Below, piece after piece: positions 25,701 to 34,383 of a stretch of 34,383 bases of DNA. A model generated the notes under the pieces. It did not search any database, was not told the origin of the DNA, and worked only from the letters and a program-made list of their open reading frames with translations. A program made the translations under genes and the position numbers. Source of the DNA: Synechococcus sp. AG-670-B23 (lineage in GTDB: Bacteria > Cyanobacteriota > Cyanobacteriia > PCC-6307 > Cyanobiaceae); assembly GCA_003209165.1 (NCBI GenBank), contig QCSL01000024.1, positions 1 to 34,383 on the forward strand. Direction: 5' to 3'. Each line of letters begins with the position of its first letter. The first letter of the stretch is position 1.

Positions 25701-26093
25701 ATGACTTCCACCCCCGATACCGCGCCGGCCCATACCGCCAAAGACGGCAAGGGCATCCTGATCACCGAACCAGCAATGCAGCAGTTGGCCAAGCTGTGTG
25801 GCGAACAGGGTGACAACCAGGTCTTGCGCGTCGGAGTCCGCTCTGGGGGCTGCAGCGGCATGAGCTACACGATGGATTTCGTGCCCTCCTCCGACACCCT
25901 CGACGACGACGAGACCTATGAGTACATGGCCGCTGATGGCCAGAGCTTCCGGGTGATATGCGATCCGAAAAGCTTGCTCTACATCTACGGAATGCAGCTG
26001 GACTTCAGCACAGCCCTGATCGGTGGTGGCTTCAACTTCACCAACCCCAACGCCAGCCAGACCTGTGGCTGCGGAAGTTCCTTCGCGGTGTGA
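25701..26093 (+). CDS. sufA: Fe-S cluster assembly carrier, A-type (SufA/IscA family)
   Basis: This A-type carrier accepts and delivers Fe-S clusters. The 130-residue protein has the three family cysteines: C51 in [10 protein letters not shown], and C122 and C124 in TCGCGSSF. The conserved segments [21 protein letters not shown] and [11 protein letters not shown] are also present. An N-terminal extension of about 15 residues is unremarkable. Start ATG at 25701. It is divergent from zds across the inverted repeat and is followed by a TPR gene 49 bases on. Confidence 0.95.
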   Translation: MTSTPDTAPAHTAKDGKGILITEPAMQQLAKLCGEQGDNQVLRVGVRSGGCSGMSYTMDFVPSSDTLDDDETYEYMAADGQSFRVICDPKSLLYIYGMQLDFSTALIGGGFNFTNPNASQTCGCGSSFAV

Positions 26094-26142
26094 GTAAAGC
26101 CACGTGGGAATCTGAGGGGAGATCACTGCCCTCTCCCTGTTG

Positions 26143-26562
26143 ATGGAGACTTCCCAGGACAGCCTGTTTGAGCAGGCCATGGCCCGTTATCAGGCCGGAG
26201 CCGCTGCCAATGAGGTGCTGCCTGATTTCGCCCGCATTGTTGAGGCCGCTCCTCGTCAATCAGCAGGCTGGACCTGCTTGGCATGGCTGCAACTGCTATG
26301 CGATCAACCGGAGGAAGCGCTTCGGTCAGCACGCTTCGCCGTGAAACTCAACGGCCAGGACCCCCAAGCCAGAATAAATCTGAGCCTGGCGTTGCTGGAG
26401 ACCCAATCCAAAGGCGTACGCGATCACATCCAGATGGTGCAGCAGGTGATAGCCCTAGCCCCAGAGGTAACCAGCGAACTCAAGGCCTCGATTGCCGACG
26501 GGCTCGAGCGCAAACCCGGCTGGAAATCCCTCGAAAAAGTGAAAACCTGGCTTGAGCTCTGA
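26143..26562 (+). CDS. TPR-repeat protein
   Basis: This 139-residue helical protein has TPR-like helix pairs: FEQAMARYQAGAAANEVLPDFARIVEAAP and AGWTCLAWLQLLCDQPEEALRSARFAVKLNGQDPQARINLSLALLE. It probably forms a small protein-interaction scaffold. No signal peptide. Start ATG at 26143; a TTG directly before it is possible. It lies 49 bases after sufA and may be co-transcribed. No partner is known from the sequence. Confidence 0.78.
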   Translation: METSQDSLFEQAMARYQAGAAANEVLPDFARIVEAAPRQSAGWTCLAWLQLLCDQPEEALRSARFAVKLNGQDPQARINLSLALLETQSKGVRDHIQMVQQVIALAPEVTSELKASIADGLERKPGWKSLEKVKTWLEL

Positions 26563-26596
26563 CAACAACAAGCTCTGCCTGCATGACAGCCCCTGC

Positions 26597-26764
26597 ATGA
26601 CAGCCACCTGGACCATCACCCGCCTGTCGTCTCAGCTTCGCGTACGGCTTCCGGCGAATCGCTCGGATCAATTACGGCGAGAATGCCTGGCCAATAAAAA
26701 GCGACGGTTGCAACTGGCCAGGCTCGCCAACGGCATTCCGTATCCAAGCACCTGGATGTGGTGA
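26597..26764 (+). CDS. Possible small basic protein (55 residues)
   Basis: An ATG-started 55-codon frame between the TPR gene and the LpxB-related gene encodes a strongly basic product (for example RLRVRLPANRSDQLRRE in the middle and a RR/KK cluster). It ends WMW. It overlaps no larger gene. I do not recognise it. The frame stays open upstream to a TTG at 26552 inside the TPR gene. The alternative is that this 216-base stretch is non-coding and holds the promoter of the next gene. Confidence 0.35.
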   Translation: MTATWTITRLSSQLRVRLPANRSDQLRRECLANKKRRLQLARLANGIPYPSTWMW

Positions 26765-26778
26765 GGGGTATCCCGGCA

Positions 26779-27948
26779 ATGGCACGCATCCTTCTACTAA
26801 GCAATGGCCACGGTGAAGACCTCTCCGGCGCTCTGCTGGCCCAGGAGCTGCAGAAGCAGGGGCACAGCGTGCAAGCACTACCCCTCGCTGGACTTGGCAG
26901 CCCCTATCGCAAAGCCGGCGTGCGGCTGCTGGGAAGCAGCCATGAATTCAGCACTGGCGGCATTGGCTACACCAGCCTTCGCGGTCGCCTCACAGAAATC
27001 GTCCAGGGTCAAGTGCTGTATCTGCTCAGACGCCTAATGCGTCTGATCCGCCACCGGCGTCGCTTTGATCTGATCCTGGTGGTGGGGGATGTGATCCCCG
27101 TGATTGTGGCATGGCTGAGCCACCGCCCCGTGGCGACCTATCTGGTGGCCTACTCCAGCCACTACGAAGGAACGCTGCGCCTGCCCTGGCCCTGCGGCAC
27201 TCTGCTGAAAAGTCGCCGGTTCAAAGTTGTTTACAGCCGCGATCAACTGACCGCCGAGGACCTCAGCAGGCAATTGCAGAGGCCGGTGAACTTTCTGGGC
27301 AATCCTTTCATGGATTCAGTGCTGACAGCAGAACCCACCCCACCAAGCAGCAAGCAATGCATCGCTCTGCTGCCAGGCAGCCGCCGACCGGAACTGGAGC
27401 AGAACCTACAACTGCTGCTTCAGCTGATGGAGCTGCTGCCCCGCACACTGCGCTACAGCCTTGATCTGGCCTTGGTGCCGAGCCTGGATGACGACAGCCT
27501 GAAGCGTCTCAGTGACAGATGCGGTTGGCGGTTGAACAACGGGTTACTTCAACGGGATGAAGGCATCGCCATCAACGTGCGGCGCGGGGACTTCAGTGCC
27601 GTGCTGCAGCACAGCGACTTGGTGATCGGCATGGCAGGTACCGCCATCGAGCAGGCCGTGGGCCTGGCCAAACCGGTGCTACAGGTGCCTGGCCGAGGTC
27701 CTCAATTCACTGCAGCATTCGCTGAAGCCCAGCGACGTTTGCTGGGCCCCACAGTGTTCTGCGCCACCGGGAAGAGTGGCAGCCATGAAGCCTTGGAAGC
27801 CACGGCGGAGCTGGCCATGGTGCTCCTGGAACGCTCCCAAATGGATCGTGGATTGCAACAGCAATGCCAAGTGGAAGCCAAACGGCGCCTCGGAGAAGCG
27901 GGTGGAGGCCAGAAAATGGCAATCGAAATTAGTGCACTGCTGCCATGA
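26779..27948 (+). CDS. LpxB-related glycosyltransferase (TIGR03492 family)
   Basis: This 389-residue GT-B-type protein is distantly related to lipid-A-disaccharide synthase and belongs to a cyanobacterial/plant family (TIGR03492 type). It begins MARILLLSNGHGEDLSGALLAQEL. It has a middle FDLILVVGDVIPVIVAWL, LGNPFMDS, the LLPGSRRPELEQN segment of LpxB-like enzymes and the C-terminal VIGMAGTAIEQAVGLAKPVLQVPG nucleotide-sugar site. The true donor and acceptor are unknown; a lipid or cell-envelope glycan is likely. The start is ATG 26779 with GAGGGG about 10 bases upstream. Start codons 6-7 codons earlier are less likely. The stop overlaps the next ATG (ATGA). Confidence 0.9.
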   Translation: MARILLLSNGHGEDLSGALLAQELQKQGHSVQALPLAGLGSPYRKAGVRLLGSSHEFSTGGIGYTSLRGRLTEIVQGQVLYLLRRLMRLIRHRRRFDLILVVGDVIPVIVAWLSHRPVATYLVAYSSHYEGTLRLPWPCGTLLKSRRFKVVYSRDQLTAEDLSRQLQRPVNFLGNPFMDSVLTAEPTPPSSKQCIALLPGSRRPELEQNLQLLLQLMELLPRTLRYSLDLALVPSLDDDSLKRLSDRCGWRLNNGLLQRDEGIAINVRRGDFSAVLQHSDLVIGMAGTAIEQAVGLAKPVLQVPGRGPQFTAAFAEAQRRLLGPTVFCATGKSGSHEALEATAELAMVLLERSQMDRGLQQQCQVEAKRRLGEAGGGQKMAIEISALLP

Positions 27949-28217
27949 GTGCCCCCACAGAACCAGCCTGGAAACGCTGGCTCGACCGCCTGCTGATGGT
28001 GAATGTGCTGATGGTGTTTGTCGGAGCAGGGGTCTTCGCCTTTGCCGTGGTTAGACAGGGGCAGGGCAATGACTGGCTGATGGACCGGGTTCAGGTGTTG
28101 TGGCAACCCTTGTTCGCCCCAGCCATCAGCCTGCTAATCATGGCGGCCCTTGTAAGCGGTATCTTCAGCTGGTGGAAGCGGCGAGTGCTGAAGCCAGATC
28201 GGGGTAGCGGAAGCTGA
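27945..28217 (+). CDS. Small two-span membrane protein
   Basis: This 90-residue protein has two hydrophobic helices, about 16-37 (MVNVLMVFVGAGVFAFAVV) and 56-78 (FAPAISLLIMAALVSGIFSWW). The C-terminus is basic. I do not recognise a named family. Start ATG at 27945 overlaps the preceding stop, so it is coupled to the LpxB-related gene and may serve the same membrane glycan step. The last 53 bases overlap the convergent SDR gene, the largest 3' overlap in the window. Confidence 0.75.
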   Translation: MSAPTEPAWKRWLDRLLMVNVLMVFVGAGVFAFAVVRQGQGNDWLMDRVQVLWQPLFAPAISLLIMAALVSGIFSWWKRRVLKPDRGSGS

Positions 28218-29094
28218 ATTGCAAAGCATCAAGCCGCTCCGAAGCAACCTGCTGGCCCTCCAGCACCACCTTGGCGCCATCCCCCAGAAGAACTTGCAGC
28301 ACCGGTCCAGGAACCGGCAGCAGACTTGGACGTCCCAGGCTTCGTCCAAGCTGCTTGCAGAAGTCCGTCATTGACACTGGCTCGGGAGCAACTGCATTGA
28401 TCACTCCACTCCAGCTCTCATCCGTGATCGATTGAAGAATCAGTGCGCAGAGGTCACTGCGGTGGATCCAACTCATCCACTGCCTGCCACTGCCAATCGG
28501 ACCACCAAACCCTGTGCGGAACACCGGAAGCATTTTTCCGAGTGCACCGCCGTCGGCGGCCAACACGATGCCGATGCGCAAAGTCACCTGCCGAACCGCA
28601 GAAGGCACCTCCGCAGCCGCCACTTCCCAGCGCTGGCAGAGGTTCGCAAGGAAGTCGTCGCCCGGGTTGCTCGATTCGAGAAAACGCTGGTCCAGGCTGG
28701 AGCCGTAGAAGCCGATCGCCGAGGCATTCACCAGCACATTCGGTGGCGATGCACAGGCCTCGATCGCTTTCACCAGCTGGGAGGTCGTCTCCAGACGGCT
28801 GGTTTCAAGCAACTGCCGATGGGTCGGGGTCCAACGCTTCTCAGCAATCGGCTCACCCGCCAGGTTGACCACCGCATCGGCCTGGTTGAGGGCATCCAAC
28901 AACCCAGCATTGGCCCAAGTGCTGCTGTTGGAAGGGTCGAACTGCATCCAGCTGAGTCGTCCATCGGCCCGTTCAGCGTCGTAACCACGGGCCAATCGCC
29001 GGCTAACAACCGTGAGTTGATGCCCGGCCTGGAGCAGGAGCGGCAGAAGCTCACGGCCAACAAAACCAGTGCAGCCAAACAGCAGCAGACGCAT
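28165..29094 (-). CDS. NAD(P)-dependent epimerase-like protein (TIGR01777 family)
   Basis: This is an extended short-chain dehydrogenase/reductase of 309 residues. It has the N-terminal nucleotide motif GCTGFVGREL (8-17), AVVNLAGEPIAEKRWTP, the catalytic-like NASAIGFYG and a C-terminal DUF1731-type region ending FRYPDLASAL. This matches TIGR01777 proteins, which include plant SulA-like proteins suspected of roles in cell division, though not proven. Start ATG at 29094. It overlaps the membrane-protein gene at its 3' end and is divergent from ndhO. Confidence 0.92.
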   Translation of the reverse strand: MRLLLFGCTGFVGRELLPLLLQAGHQLTVVSRRLARGYDAERADGRLSWMQFDPSNSSTWANAGLLDALNQADAVVNLAGEPIAEKRWTPTHRQLLETSRLETTSQLVKAIEACASPPNVLVNASAIGFYGSSLDQRFLESSNPGDDFLANLCQRWEVAAAEVPSAVRQVTLRIGIVLAADGGALGKMLPVFRTGFGGPIGSGRQWMSWIHRSDLCALILQSITDESWSGVINAVAPEPVSMTDFCKQLGRSLGRPSLLPVPGPVLQVLLGDGAKVVLEGQQVASERLDALQFSFRYPDLASALAASTS

Positions 29095-29176
29095 GAAAGC
29101 GAGGGTGGTTCGGCAGGGAGGCTAAGGGGGTTCTTCTGCGATTGGTTTTAGCCTGATGCCATCACCTTCCTCTGTC

Positions 29177-29431
29177 ATGGCCGAATCCGACGCCGCTGCA
29201 ACCGCCAAAACCAAGCCTGCTGCGCTGCGCAAAGGTGCTTTGGTCAATGTGAACAGGGCCGCCTACAGCGCCAGCCTTGAGGCTTCTGCCAGTGATCCCG
29301 CAGCTCCTGATTACATCTTCGAAGGCCCTGGAGAACTGCTGGTGGTGAGAGGGGACTACGGCCAGGTGCGCTGGAACCGTCCAGTGCCCGATGTGTGGCT
29401 CCGGATGGATCAACTGGAAGCCTGCTCCTGA
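29177..29431 (+). CDS. ndhO: NAD(P)H-quinone oxidoreductase subunit O
   Basis: NdhO is a small peripheral subunit of the cyanobacterial/chloroplast NDH-1 complex, which runs cyclic electron flow and respiration. The 84-residue protein has [42 protein letters not shown] and [16 protein letters not shown], the usual family segments. I chose ATG 29177; ATG 29156 would add seven residues (MPSPSSV) and is less typical. The last 22 bases overlap the convergent GT39 gene. Confidence 0.94.
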   Translation: MAESDAAATAKTKPAALRKGALVNVNRAAYSASLEASASDPAAPDYIFEGPGELLVVRGDYGQVRWNRPVPDVWLRMDQLEACS

Positions 29432-31476
29432 TCCTGCTCTTGATTCGAGGTGGGCTCCAAGGCCTCCTCCACGGCCGTAACGGCCGCGGGAACTGAGGTC
29501 ATGGCGGAGGGGATGCGCCAAACAGCACCCGACAGCACACCGCTGAGATCCCCCAAGGCCGCCAACACGGGATTCGAAACGCTTGCCCCATCAGCAGCAG
29601 CGGCCGCCTGCCAGGGATTCCAGCCTGCCAGGTTGACCACACTGCGATAAGCAGCCGGCCAGGGGTTATCAGGCAACAGGCGTTGCAAAACTTCGAACTG
29701 CTCTGATGCCTGCACCGGGCGGTTCTCCAGCACCGCCAGCAGAGCCAGGGTCCAGCGCGGTTTCACCGCCTCGGGATCCTGGGCCAAGACCTCCAGGGCC
29801 TCGGAGCGCACCGGATCTCGATAGCTGAAATGGCCATCAAGCATGTGCTCCCGTCCCACCGCTTCGAACACCGGATTCAGTCCCTCGGGCCCGGCCTCCA
29901 GGCCGGCGGCAAGGTCTGGGAAGCGCTCCGCAAAGGATGGCCCTGCCATGGGGATCGTCGAGCGGCGGCGCCAGAGGGAATAACTCCCCCCCTGGGGACG
30001 CTGAAACTGATTCACCAGCTCGAACACACCGCTGCTGCGCACCGCTTGATCGAGCCGCTGCGCCGCCTTGCGCACCGATCCCTGGTTCCCTTCCGCCAAC
30101 ACCACCCATTCCGCCTGGGCCAACACCGGATCACTATCACGGCGGCTGCCCCCCAGCTGACGCCCAACGGTCTGTCCCCCATGGCGTCGGCCGTAAAAGC
30201 TCACGTTGTGTTGATTGAGATCAGAGGTGCTGGGCACCACGATCAGGGTTGCAGGAGACGTGCTGGGATCCGCACCGCCGGCGGCCTGCACCACAGCCTC
30301 CACTGGGCCACGGGGCCGATCTTCAAAACGATGCAGCTGATGAGCCCAGCCCGCCGGAAAACAGACCAGCAGCCCGGCACCGAACAAGGGCCACACCAAG
30401 CCAAGGCGCCTGGCATGCAACCAGTGGCCCCACTGCCACCAACCCCGGGCAAGCAGCAACAAAATGGCGGGGAGCAAGGGAGCGATGTAGCGATCGCCCT
30501 TGTTCGGACTGAGGGTGGTGAGCACCCAGGCTGCAAAAAGATTAATTAGGAGCCAGCGCCAAGACCAGGCGTGATCTGTGGATGGATGCTGACGCTGCCG
30601 CCCCCAGAGCAGGAGCCCCGACAGCCCAACCACCAAAAGCACGCTGCCCAACTGCTCCGGCAACAAGCGCGGATACCAAAGCCAACTGGCGAAGCTGAGC
30701 ACACCGGGATCCCCTTCCCGGGCCGCCGACTCGAACACGGCCCGGTTGGTACCACCCAAGCTGGTGATCCAGTTATGACGCAGCCAGGGTCCGATCAATC
30801 CAGCCGTGAGCAGGGGCAAGAGCAGGGCCTGCCGCAACCAGGGACCGCCCCGCCGCAATGCCATCACTGCGGCCCAGACACCGGGGGGGAAAAGCACCAG
30901 CAAGGCGCTTTGCTTCACAAGCACCGCCGCCAATGCCGCCGCGGTGCATCCCCAAGCCTGCCCCCAGCGGCCACCGCTCTGGGGATCGCACCAGACCCCG
31001 AGACGCCACACCGCCAGGCTGCAACTGGCCACCAAAGCCATCTCAAGCACGTAATCCGTGCGCAGATCCAGAAAGGCAGGCGTCAGTGCTACCAAGAGAC
31101 AGGCGATCAGGGCAAGGCCGTCCCCCTGCAGCCGTCGCCCCCAGCCCGCCATCACCACCAACAGCAGGCCATGCCAGAGGCTGAGGCTCCAGGCCGCTTG
31201 CTCCGGGGCATCGCCACTCAGCGCCATCACGCTGCCGTTCACCAGCGAGGCCAGGGGCGGAATCTTCGGTGACAGATCCAGAAGCGCCTGCCAACCCTGC
31301 CAACCGCCACCGGGCAGCAACCCCAAGGCACGGCCGTGGTCCATGGCGCTGTTGAGGTAGTCGGCCTGATCCCATGCGGGGACACCGGTCTGCAAAGTCC
31401 ACCAAAGCCGATCCACGCAGGTGGAGAGCACCCAGATCAGGGCAACCGAAGCCCAGAAACGCCAGCGCTGTTTCAC
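29410..31476 (-). CDS. GT39-type membrane glycosyltransferase with C-terminal TPR-like domain
   Basis: This large polytopic protein of 688 residues is of the phospholipid-carrier-dependent glycosyltransferase (GT39/GT83-like) type. About ten to twelve hydrophobic segments lie before residue 380. The first external loop carries the acidic motif WDQADY (D36, D39) typical of ArnT/PMT enzymes. The last 190 or so residues are soluble and resemble helical TPR-like repeats ([20 protein letters not shown] and following). It probably moves a sugar from a polyprenyl-linked donor to a glycan or protein outside the cytoplasm. The start is GTG at 31476, sharing GTGA with the stop of the J-domain gene. It is the last gene of the run with cysK. 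Confidence 0.88.
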   Translation of the reverse strand: MKQRWRFWASVALIWVLSTCVDRLWWTLQTGVPAWDQADYLNSAMDHGRALGLLPGGGWQGWQALLDLSPKIPPLASLVNGSVMALSGDAPEQAAWSLSLWHGLLLVVMAGWGRRLQGDGLALIACLLVALTPAFLDLRTDYVLEMALVASCSLAVWRLGVWCDPQSGGRWGQAWGCTAAALAAVLVKQSALLVLFPPGVWAAVMALRRGGPWLRQALLLPLLTAGLIGPWLRHNWITSLGGTNRAVFESAAREGDPGVLSFASWLWYPRLLPEQLGSVLLVVGLSGLLLWGRQRQHPSTDHAWSWRWLLINLFAAWVLTTLSPNKGDRYIAPLLPAILLLLARGWWQWGHWLHARRLGLVWPLFGAGLLVCFPAGWAHQLHRFEDRPRGPVEAVVQAAGGADPSTSPATLIVVPSTSDLNQHNVSFYGRRHGGQTVGRQLGGSRRDSDPVLAQAEWVVLAEGNQGSVRKAAQRLDQAVRSSGVFELVNQFQRPQGGSYSLWRRRSTIPMAGPSFAERFPDLAAGLEAGPEGLNPVFEAVGREHMLDGHFSYRDPVRSEALEVLAQDPEAVKPRWTLALLAVLENRPVQASEQFEVLQRLLPDNPWPAAYRSVVNLAGWNPWQAAAAADGASVSNPVLAALGDLSGVLSGAVWRIPSAMTSVPAAVTAVEEALEPTSNQEQDQEQASS

Positions 31477-32141
31477 ACGATCTCCAACCGACGCCGTTCA
31501 TCCTGGAGCCGCTTGCGTCGCTGCTTGGCCTCCCGGATCATCTCGCGACCATCGTGGAGGTAGCCGTCCACGTAACCCATGGTGTAGCGCTCCAGTTCGG
31601 CCAGAGCGTCCTCTACTTCAGATAGACAGTGGTAGAGGCTCAGGCCAAAGCCTCGGGCCGAGGCCGGCGTGGGCAACGACTGGAACAGTTGCTTGACCTT
31701 GTCCATCCGGCGTCCACTTGCCTCGAGATAGCTGCAGAACGCCTCCATCAGCTCGTCGTCATAGGGATCAGCCGACAGAGCCTTGAGTTGCTTTGGAAAG
31801 GGATTGATCACCTCTCCGAGCATGCGATCGATTGGGGCGTAGACCCGCCGCAGCCACTCCACCAGGGCATCGTCCGCAGCCACAGCACGGTCGTGGGCAC
31901 GACTGGCCCGCCGCAGATCAGTCGGGGATGCTGCCCGGCCCGGCTGGGGCCGGGCGCGATCAAAGGCCTTACGTCGCTCGGCATCCCCGAGCACTTCCCA
32001 GGCGGCATTAAGGGCCAGCATCTGCTGGTCGTCGCCGCCGGCATCGGGATGGTGTTGCTTCACAAGCTGGCGATAGGCAGCTTTGATCTCAGCGTCGCTG
32101 GCGGTGCTGCTGACACCGAGCACGGCATAGGGGTCGCTCAC
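31473..32141 (-). CDS. J-domain (DnaJ-like) protein
   Basis: This 222-residue co-chaperone-like protein has an N-terminal J-domain (about 3-65): [31 protein letters not shown], with the essential HPD at 31-33, then [13 protein letters not shown]. The rest has no zinc-finger or CTD region of classic DnaJ, so it is a type III J-protein. It would recruit and stimulate a DnaK; the client is unknown. The start is GTG at 32141, overlapping the cysK stop (GTGA). Its own stop overlaps the GT39 start. Confidence 0.92.
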   Translation of the reverse strand: MSDPYAVLGVSSTASDAEIKAAYRQLVKQHHPDAGGDDQQMLALNAAWEVLGDAERRKAFDRARPQPGRAASPTDLRRASRAHDRAVAADDALVEWLRRVYAPIDRMLGEVINPFPKQLKALSADPYDDELMEAFCSYLEASGRRMDKVKQLFQSLPTPASARGFGLSLYHCLSEVEDALAELERYTMGYVDGYLHDGREMIREAKQRRKRLQDERRRLEIV

Positions 32142-33106
32142 AGCTGACCATCCCTCCGGGCGGGAAGCTGCGAAGCGGCACTGAACATCGGGGTGGAAAG
32201 GTAACGCTCGCCATAACTAGCCAGCACCACCACCAGGCGTTTGCACGCCATGGCGGGTTCTTGGGCCACCCGCAGGGCAGCTGCCATGGCCGCACCACTG
32301 CTGATGCCGCAGAGCAGACCTTCCTCCCGGGCCAAGCGGCGTCCCACCTGCATCGCCTCCTCATCACTGACCGTGAGGATCGAATCAATCCGGTCCAGTT
32401 CCAGCACCGCAGGAACAAAACCAGCCCCGATCCCCTGGATGCGATGGGCCCCAGGGGGCTTGCCGGACAGCACGGCACTGGCCTCGGGCTCAACGGCAAT
32501 CACCTGAAGCTGCGGCTTGCGCTCTTTCAACAGACGAGCACAGCCGGTGATGGTGCCGCCGGTGCCCACTCCCGCCACAAAGGCATCTATCTGGCCCTCG
32601 GTATCGCGCCAGATCTCCTCCGCCGTGGTGCGTTCATGCACGGCTGGATTGGCGGGGTTGTCGAACTGCTGAAGCAGATAGGCGTTGGAAATCTCCTCCA
32701 CCAACTCCTTGGCCAGCGCTATCGCCCCATTCATGCCCTGGGCACCGTCGGTGAGCTGCAACTCTGCGCCATAGGCCCGCAGCATCGCGCGACGCTCTGT
32801 GCTCATGGTGTCCGGCATAGTCAGAATCAGCCGGTATCCCCGGGCCGCCGCCACCATGGCCAGGGCAATCCCGGTGTTGCCGCTGGTGGGTTCCACCAGC
32901 ACCGTTCGGCCAGGAACGATCGTGCCGGCCTGCTCTGCTTCCAACAACATGGCGCTGGCGATGCGATCTTTCACCGAGGCGGATGGATTGAAGCTCTCCA
33001 ACTTGGCCAGGATCTCGGCCTGGCAGCCGCAGGCCTGGGGAAGACGGTTCAGCCGCACCAAGGGCGTGCCACCGATCAAGGATGTGATGTCAGGAGCAAT
33101 GCCCAT
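32138..33106 (-). CDS. cysK: Cysteine synthase A (O-acetylserine sulfhydrylase)
   Basis: CysK makes cysteine from O-acetylserine and sulfide with PLP. The 322-residue protein has [11 protein letters not shown], the PLP Lys46 in [11 protein letters not shown], the substrate loop TSGNT (74-78) and the phosphate-binding GTGGTITG (181-188). The SGxAM-type segment SSGAAM is near the C-terminus. Length is normal. Start ATG at 33106. It follows a terminator that closes the porin gene on the same strand, so it has its own promoter in the short gap. It overlaps the J-domain gene by four bases. Confidence 0.96.
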   Translation of the reverse strand: MGIAPDITSLIGGTPLVRLNRLPQACGCQAEILAKLESFNPSASVKDRIASAMLLEAEQAGTIVPGRTVLVEPTSGNTGIALAMVAAARGYRLILTMPDTMSTERRAMLRAYGAELQLTDGAQGMNGAIALAKELVEEISNAYLLQQFDNPANPAVHERTTAEEIWRDTEGQIDAFVAGVGTGGTITGCARLLKERKPQLQVIAVEPEASAVLSGKPPGAHRIQGIGAGFVPAVLELDRIDSILTVSDEEAMQVGRRLAREEGLLCGISSGAAMAAALRVAQEPAMACKRLVVVLASYGERYLSTPMFSAASQLPARRDGQL

Positions 33107-33134
33107 GGCTGCAGCTTGCCCGCAAAACGACCAT

Positions 33135-33162
33135 AAAAAAAGTCCTCCTTTGGGGAGGGCTT
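33135..33162 (-). terminator. Rho-independent terminator of the porin gene
   Basis: Read on the minus strand, a 9-bp stem (plus-strand arms AAGTCCTCC at 33140-33148 and GGAGGGCTT at 33154-33162, one G-U pair) has a 5-base loop. A run of seven T follows (A at 33135-33141 on the plus strand). It lies 56 bases after the porin stop codon and 29 bases before the cysK start. Confidence 0.9.
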
Positions 33163-33217
33163 TAGACGTTTATGAGGAACGTTGTTCTGAAGGCCCAACC
33201 GAAGCTGGACCAAACCA

Positions 33218-34383
33218 TCAGAACTTGAAGGTGGTCTGAACCAGGCCCCCAAAAACGCCAAGGGACTTGTAGTGGCCGTCGACGTTCTGGGTGTCGTCAC
33301 CGTTAGGACGGCTCGTCCAGTACACAGCAGGGGTAATCTGAATGTTGTCTGTGACCTGGAAGCTGTACCAGAGCTCCATGGCATAACCACCATCAGCCAC
33401 ATCACCGCGTTCAACCTCGTAGACGAACTGAGGCTGACCCACTGCATAACCCAGGGCATTGCCTTCCAGGAAGACATCGTTCCAGGTCAGACCGACCATC
33501 CAGCTGGCCATGGCCCGCTTATTGATGTTGTCATCCCAGGCGTTGTTGCCATTGAGATAGGAGGCACCGACACCAGTGCTGATCGAAGGCATCCAGCTCG
33601 AATCCTCAGGACGCCAGAAGCCATGGAAAGACCAGCTGTGGCTGTCAGCGTTGCTGCGCTCGTCAGCGTCACCGACGGTGCAAGGGGTGCCATAGGAGTC
33701 GTCGAGGGCGAACAACGTACCGGTGCGGAACCTGGCACCACACTGGCCGTAGCGATAACCGGCGGCTAAGCCCCACTGCTGGTTGCCGAAGGCAATCTGA
33801 GTAGTGATGTTGCCTTCTGAGTTGTCGGTCATGAAGCCACCCGTATTGGGGTTGCTGTCATTGGCCTCACCGGAGTCAGCAACGTAACTAGCGGCCAACG
33901 TGAAGTAGGGGTTGCCCTTCTCCACTTGCTTCTTATTGCTGTAGAAGACACCGAAACCACCGCCAGTCTCCTTGTTCCAGACTCCGGGTGTACCCAGGGA
34001 ACCACCGAAGAAGTCGAGGATCTTGCTACCGCCCTGGGCATAGGCACTAGCCGTGTAGCCCATCATCTCGGTGTTCCGGGTCAGAGGACCGACCTGGACC
34101 GTGAAGCTGTCGCCGAGGGGAAAGCGGTAGTACAAACGATCGATTAGGACCCTGTTATTAGTTCTGGCCCATGCAGTAATTGTGCCGGGCCAATATCCCA
34201 GGATTGAGGAGCTCCCTGAAAACGCATTGTCCATATTCCCGCCGCGCAGACGGGTGTACAGCAGATCATTGCCACTGAAGGAGGTCTTTAAGGCAAGTCG
34301 TACGTCGTAGCTGAAGGAGAAGGCGCCGTACTCAGCGTTGTAAGCATCGCGTGCACCCTTCTCTCCACCGGTGTTGTAGTTAT
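33218..34383 (-). CDS. Outer-membrane porin, SomA/OprB-like (5' end cut by window edge)
   Basis: About 388 C-terminal residues of a beta-barrel porin are visible. Many amphipathic strands rich in Gly, Asn, Tyr and Trp end in FKF; the final Phe is typical for outer-membrane proteins. The segment FSGNDLLYTRLRGGN near the window edge and the YRFPLGDSFTVQVGP strand resemble the cyanobacterial iron-uptake/OprB-type porins with an N-terminal SLH domain, here outside the window. A Met at 34234 is internal, since the frame continues without a stop to 34383. Such porins pass small solutes and can be phage receptors. A terminator follows the gene. Confidence 0.9.
   Translation of the reverse strand, partial: NYNTGGEKGARDAYNAEYGAFSFSYDVRLALKTSFSGNDLLYTRLRGGNMDNAFSGSSSILGYWPGTITAWARTNNRVLIDRLYYRFPLGDSFTVQVGPLTRNTEMMGYTASAYAQGGSKILDFFGGSLGTPGVWNKETGGGFGVFYSNKKQVEKGNPYFTLAASYVADSGEANDSNPNTGGFMTDNSEGNITTQIAFGNQQWGLAAGYRYGQCGARFRTGTLFALDDSYGTPCTVGDADERSNADSHSWSFHGFWRPEDSSWMPSISTGVGASYLNGNNAWDDNINKRAMASWMVGLTWNDVFLEGNALGYAVGQPQFVYEVERGDVADGGYAMELWYSFQVTDNIQITPAVYWTSRPNGDDTQNVDGHYKSLGVFGGLVQTTFKF

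Overview
The window looks like the chromosome of a marine picocyanobacterium of the Synechococcus type (subcluster 5.1-like). The evidence is a high-GC, tightly packed genome with the photosystem II gene psbU, the b6f subunit petL, the NDH-1 subunit ndhO, a CRR7-like NDH factor, Ycf33, zeta-carotene desaturase, a SomA/OprB-like porin and many cyanobacteria-only conserved families. I see no tRNA, rRNA, CRISPR array, transposase, integrase or prophage gene. This is a core-genome segment, not an accessory island. No gap without a gene exceeds about 150 bases.

Layout, left to right. Positions 1-4942 (minus) are a close-packed set: uppP, a PDZ/radical-SAM/DUF512 protein, a TolC-type outer-membrane channel with a tandem-repeat insert, and an inositol-monophosphatase-family gene cut by the left edge. 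A plus block follows: a DUF3120 membrane protein, psbU with a clear terminator, and nadB. A VKOR-thioredoxin fusion (minus) lies divergent to rimO and an MFS transporter (plus). The tiny petL gene (minus) overlaps the MFS 3' end. Next comes a B12-type radical SAM protein (plus), facing a minus run of DUF4346, a FemAB-like acyltransferase, a RibD_C-type reductase and a double-domain 6-pyruvoyl-tetrahydropterin-synthase-like protein.

From 16.7 to 23.3 kb are aroK (plus), a CRR7-like gene and a DUF6816 lumenal protein with overlapping start codons, a GST (minus), then the plus run ycf33-rbfA-GH3-GT2/TPR-hemD. The minus run zds-SRPBCC-lipoprotein faces hemD. It is divergent from a SufA/IscA-type Fe-S carrier gene, with an 8-bp inverted repeat between them. 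Then come a TPR protein, a possible 55-residue protein, an LpxB-related glycosyltransferase and a two-TM protein (plus), an SDR of the TIGR01777 family (minus), and ndhO (plus). The last minus run is cysK-dnaJ-like-GT39, preceded by a terminator and the 3' part of a porin gene cut by the right edge.

Functionally the window mixes photosynthetic electron transport (PsbU, PetL, NdhO, CRR7-like, Ycf33), pigment and cofactor synthesis (Zds, HemD, NadB, pterin genes), Fe-S and redox biogenesis (SufA, VKOR), and envelope work (UppP, TolC, porin, glycosyltransferases, GH3, LpxB-related). I found no clear new defence or mobile system. The most unusual signals are the repeat insert in a predicted surface loop of TolC, the tandem pterin-synthase protein with one apparently degenerate half, the PilP-like lipoprotein, the zds/sufA inverted repeat, and several unusual gene junctions.
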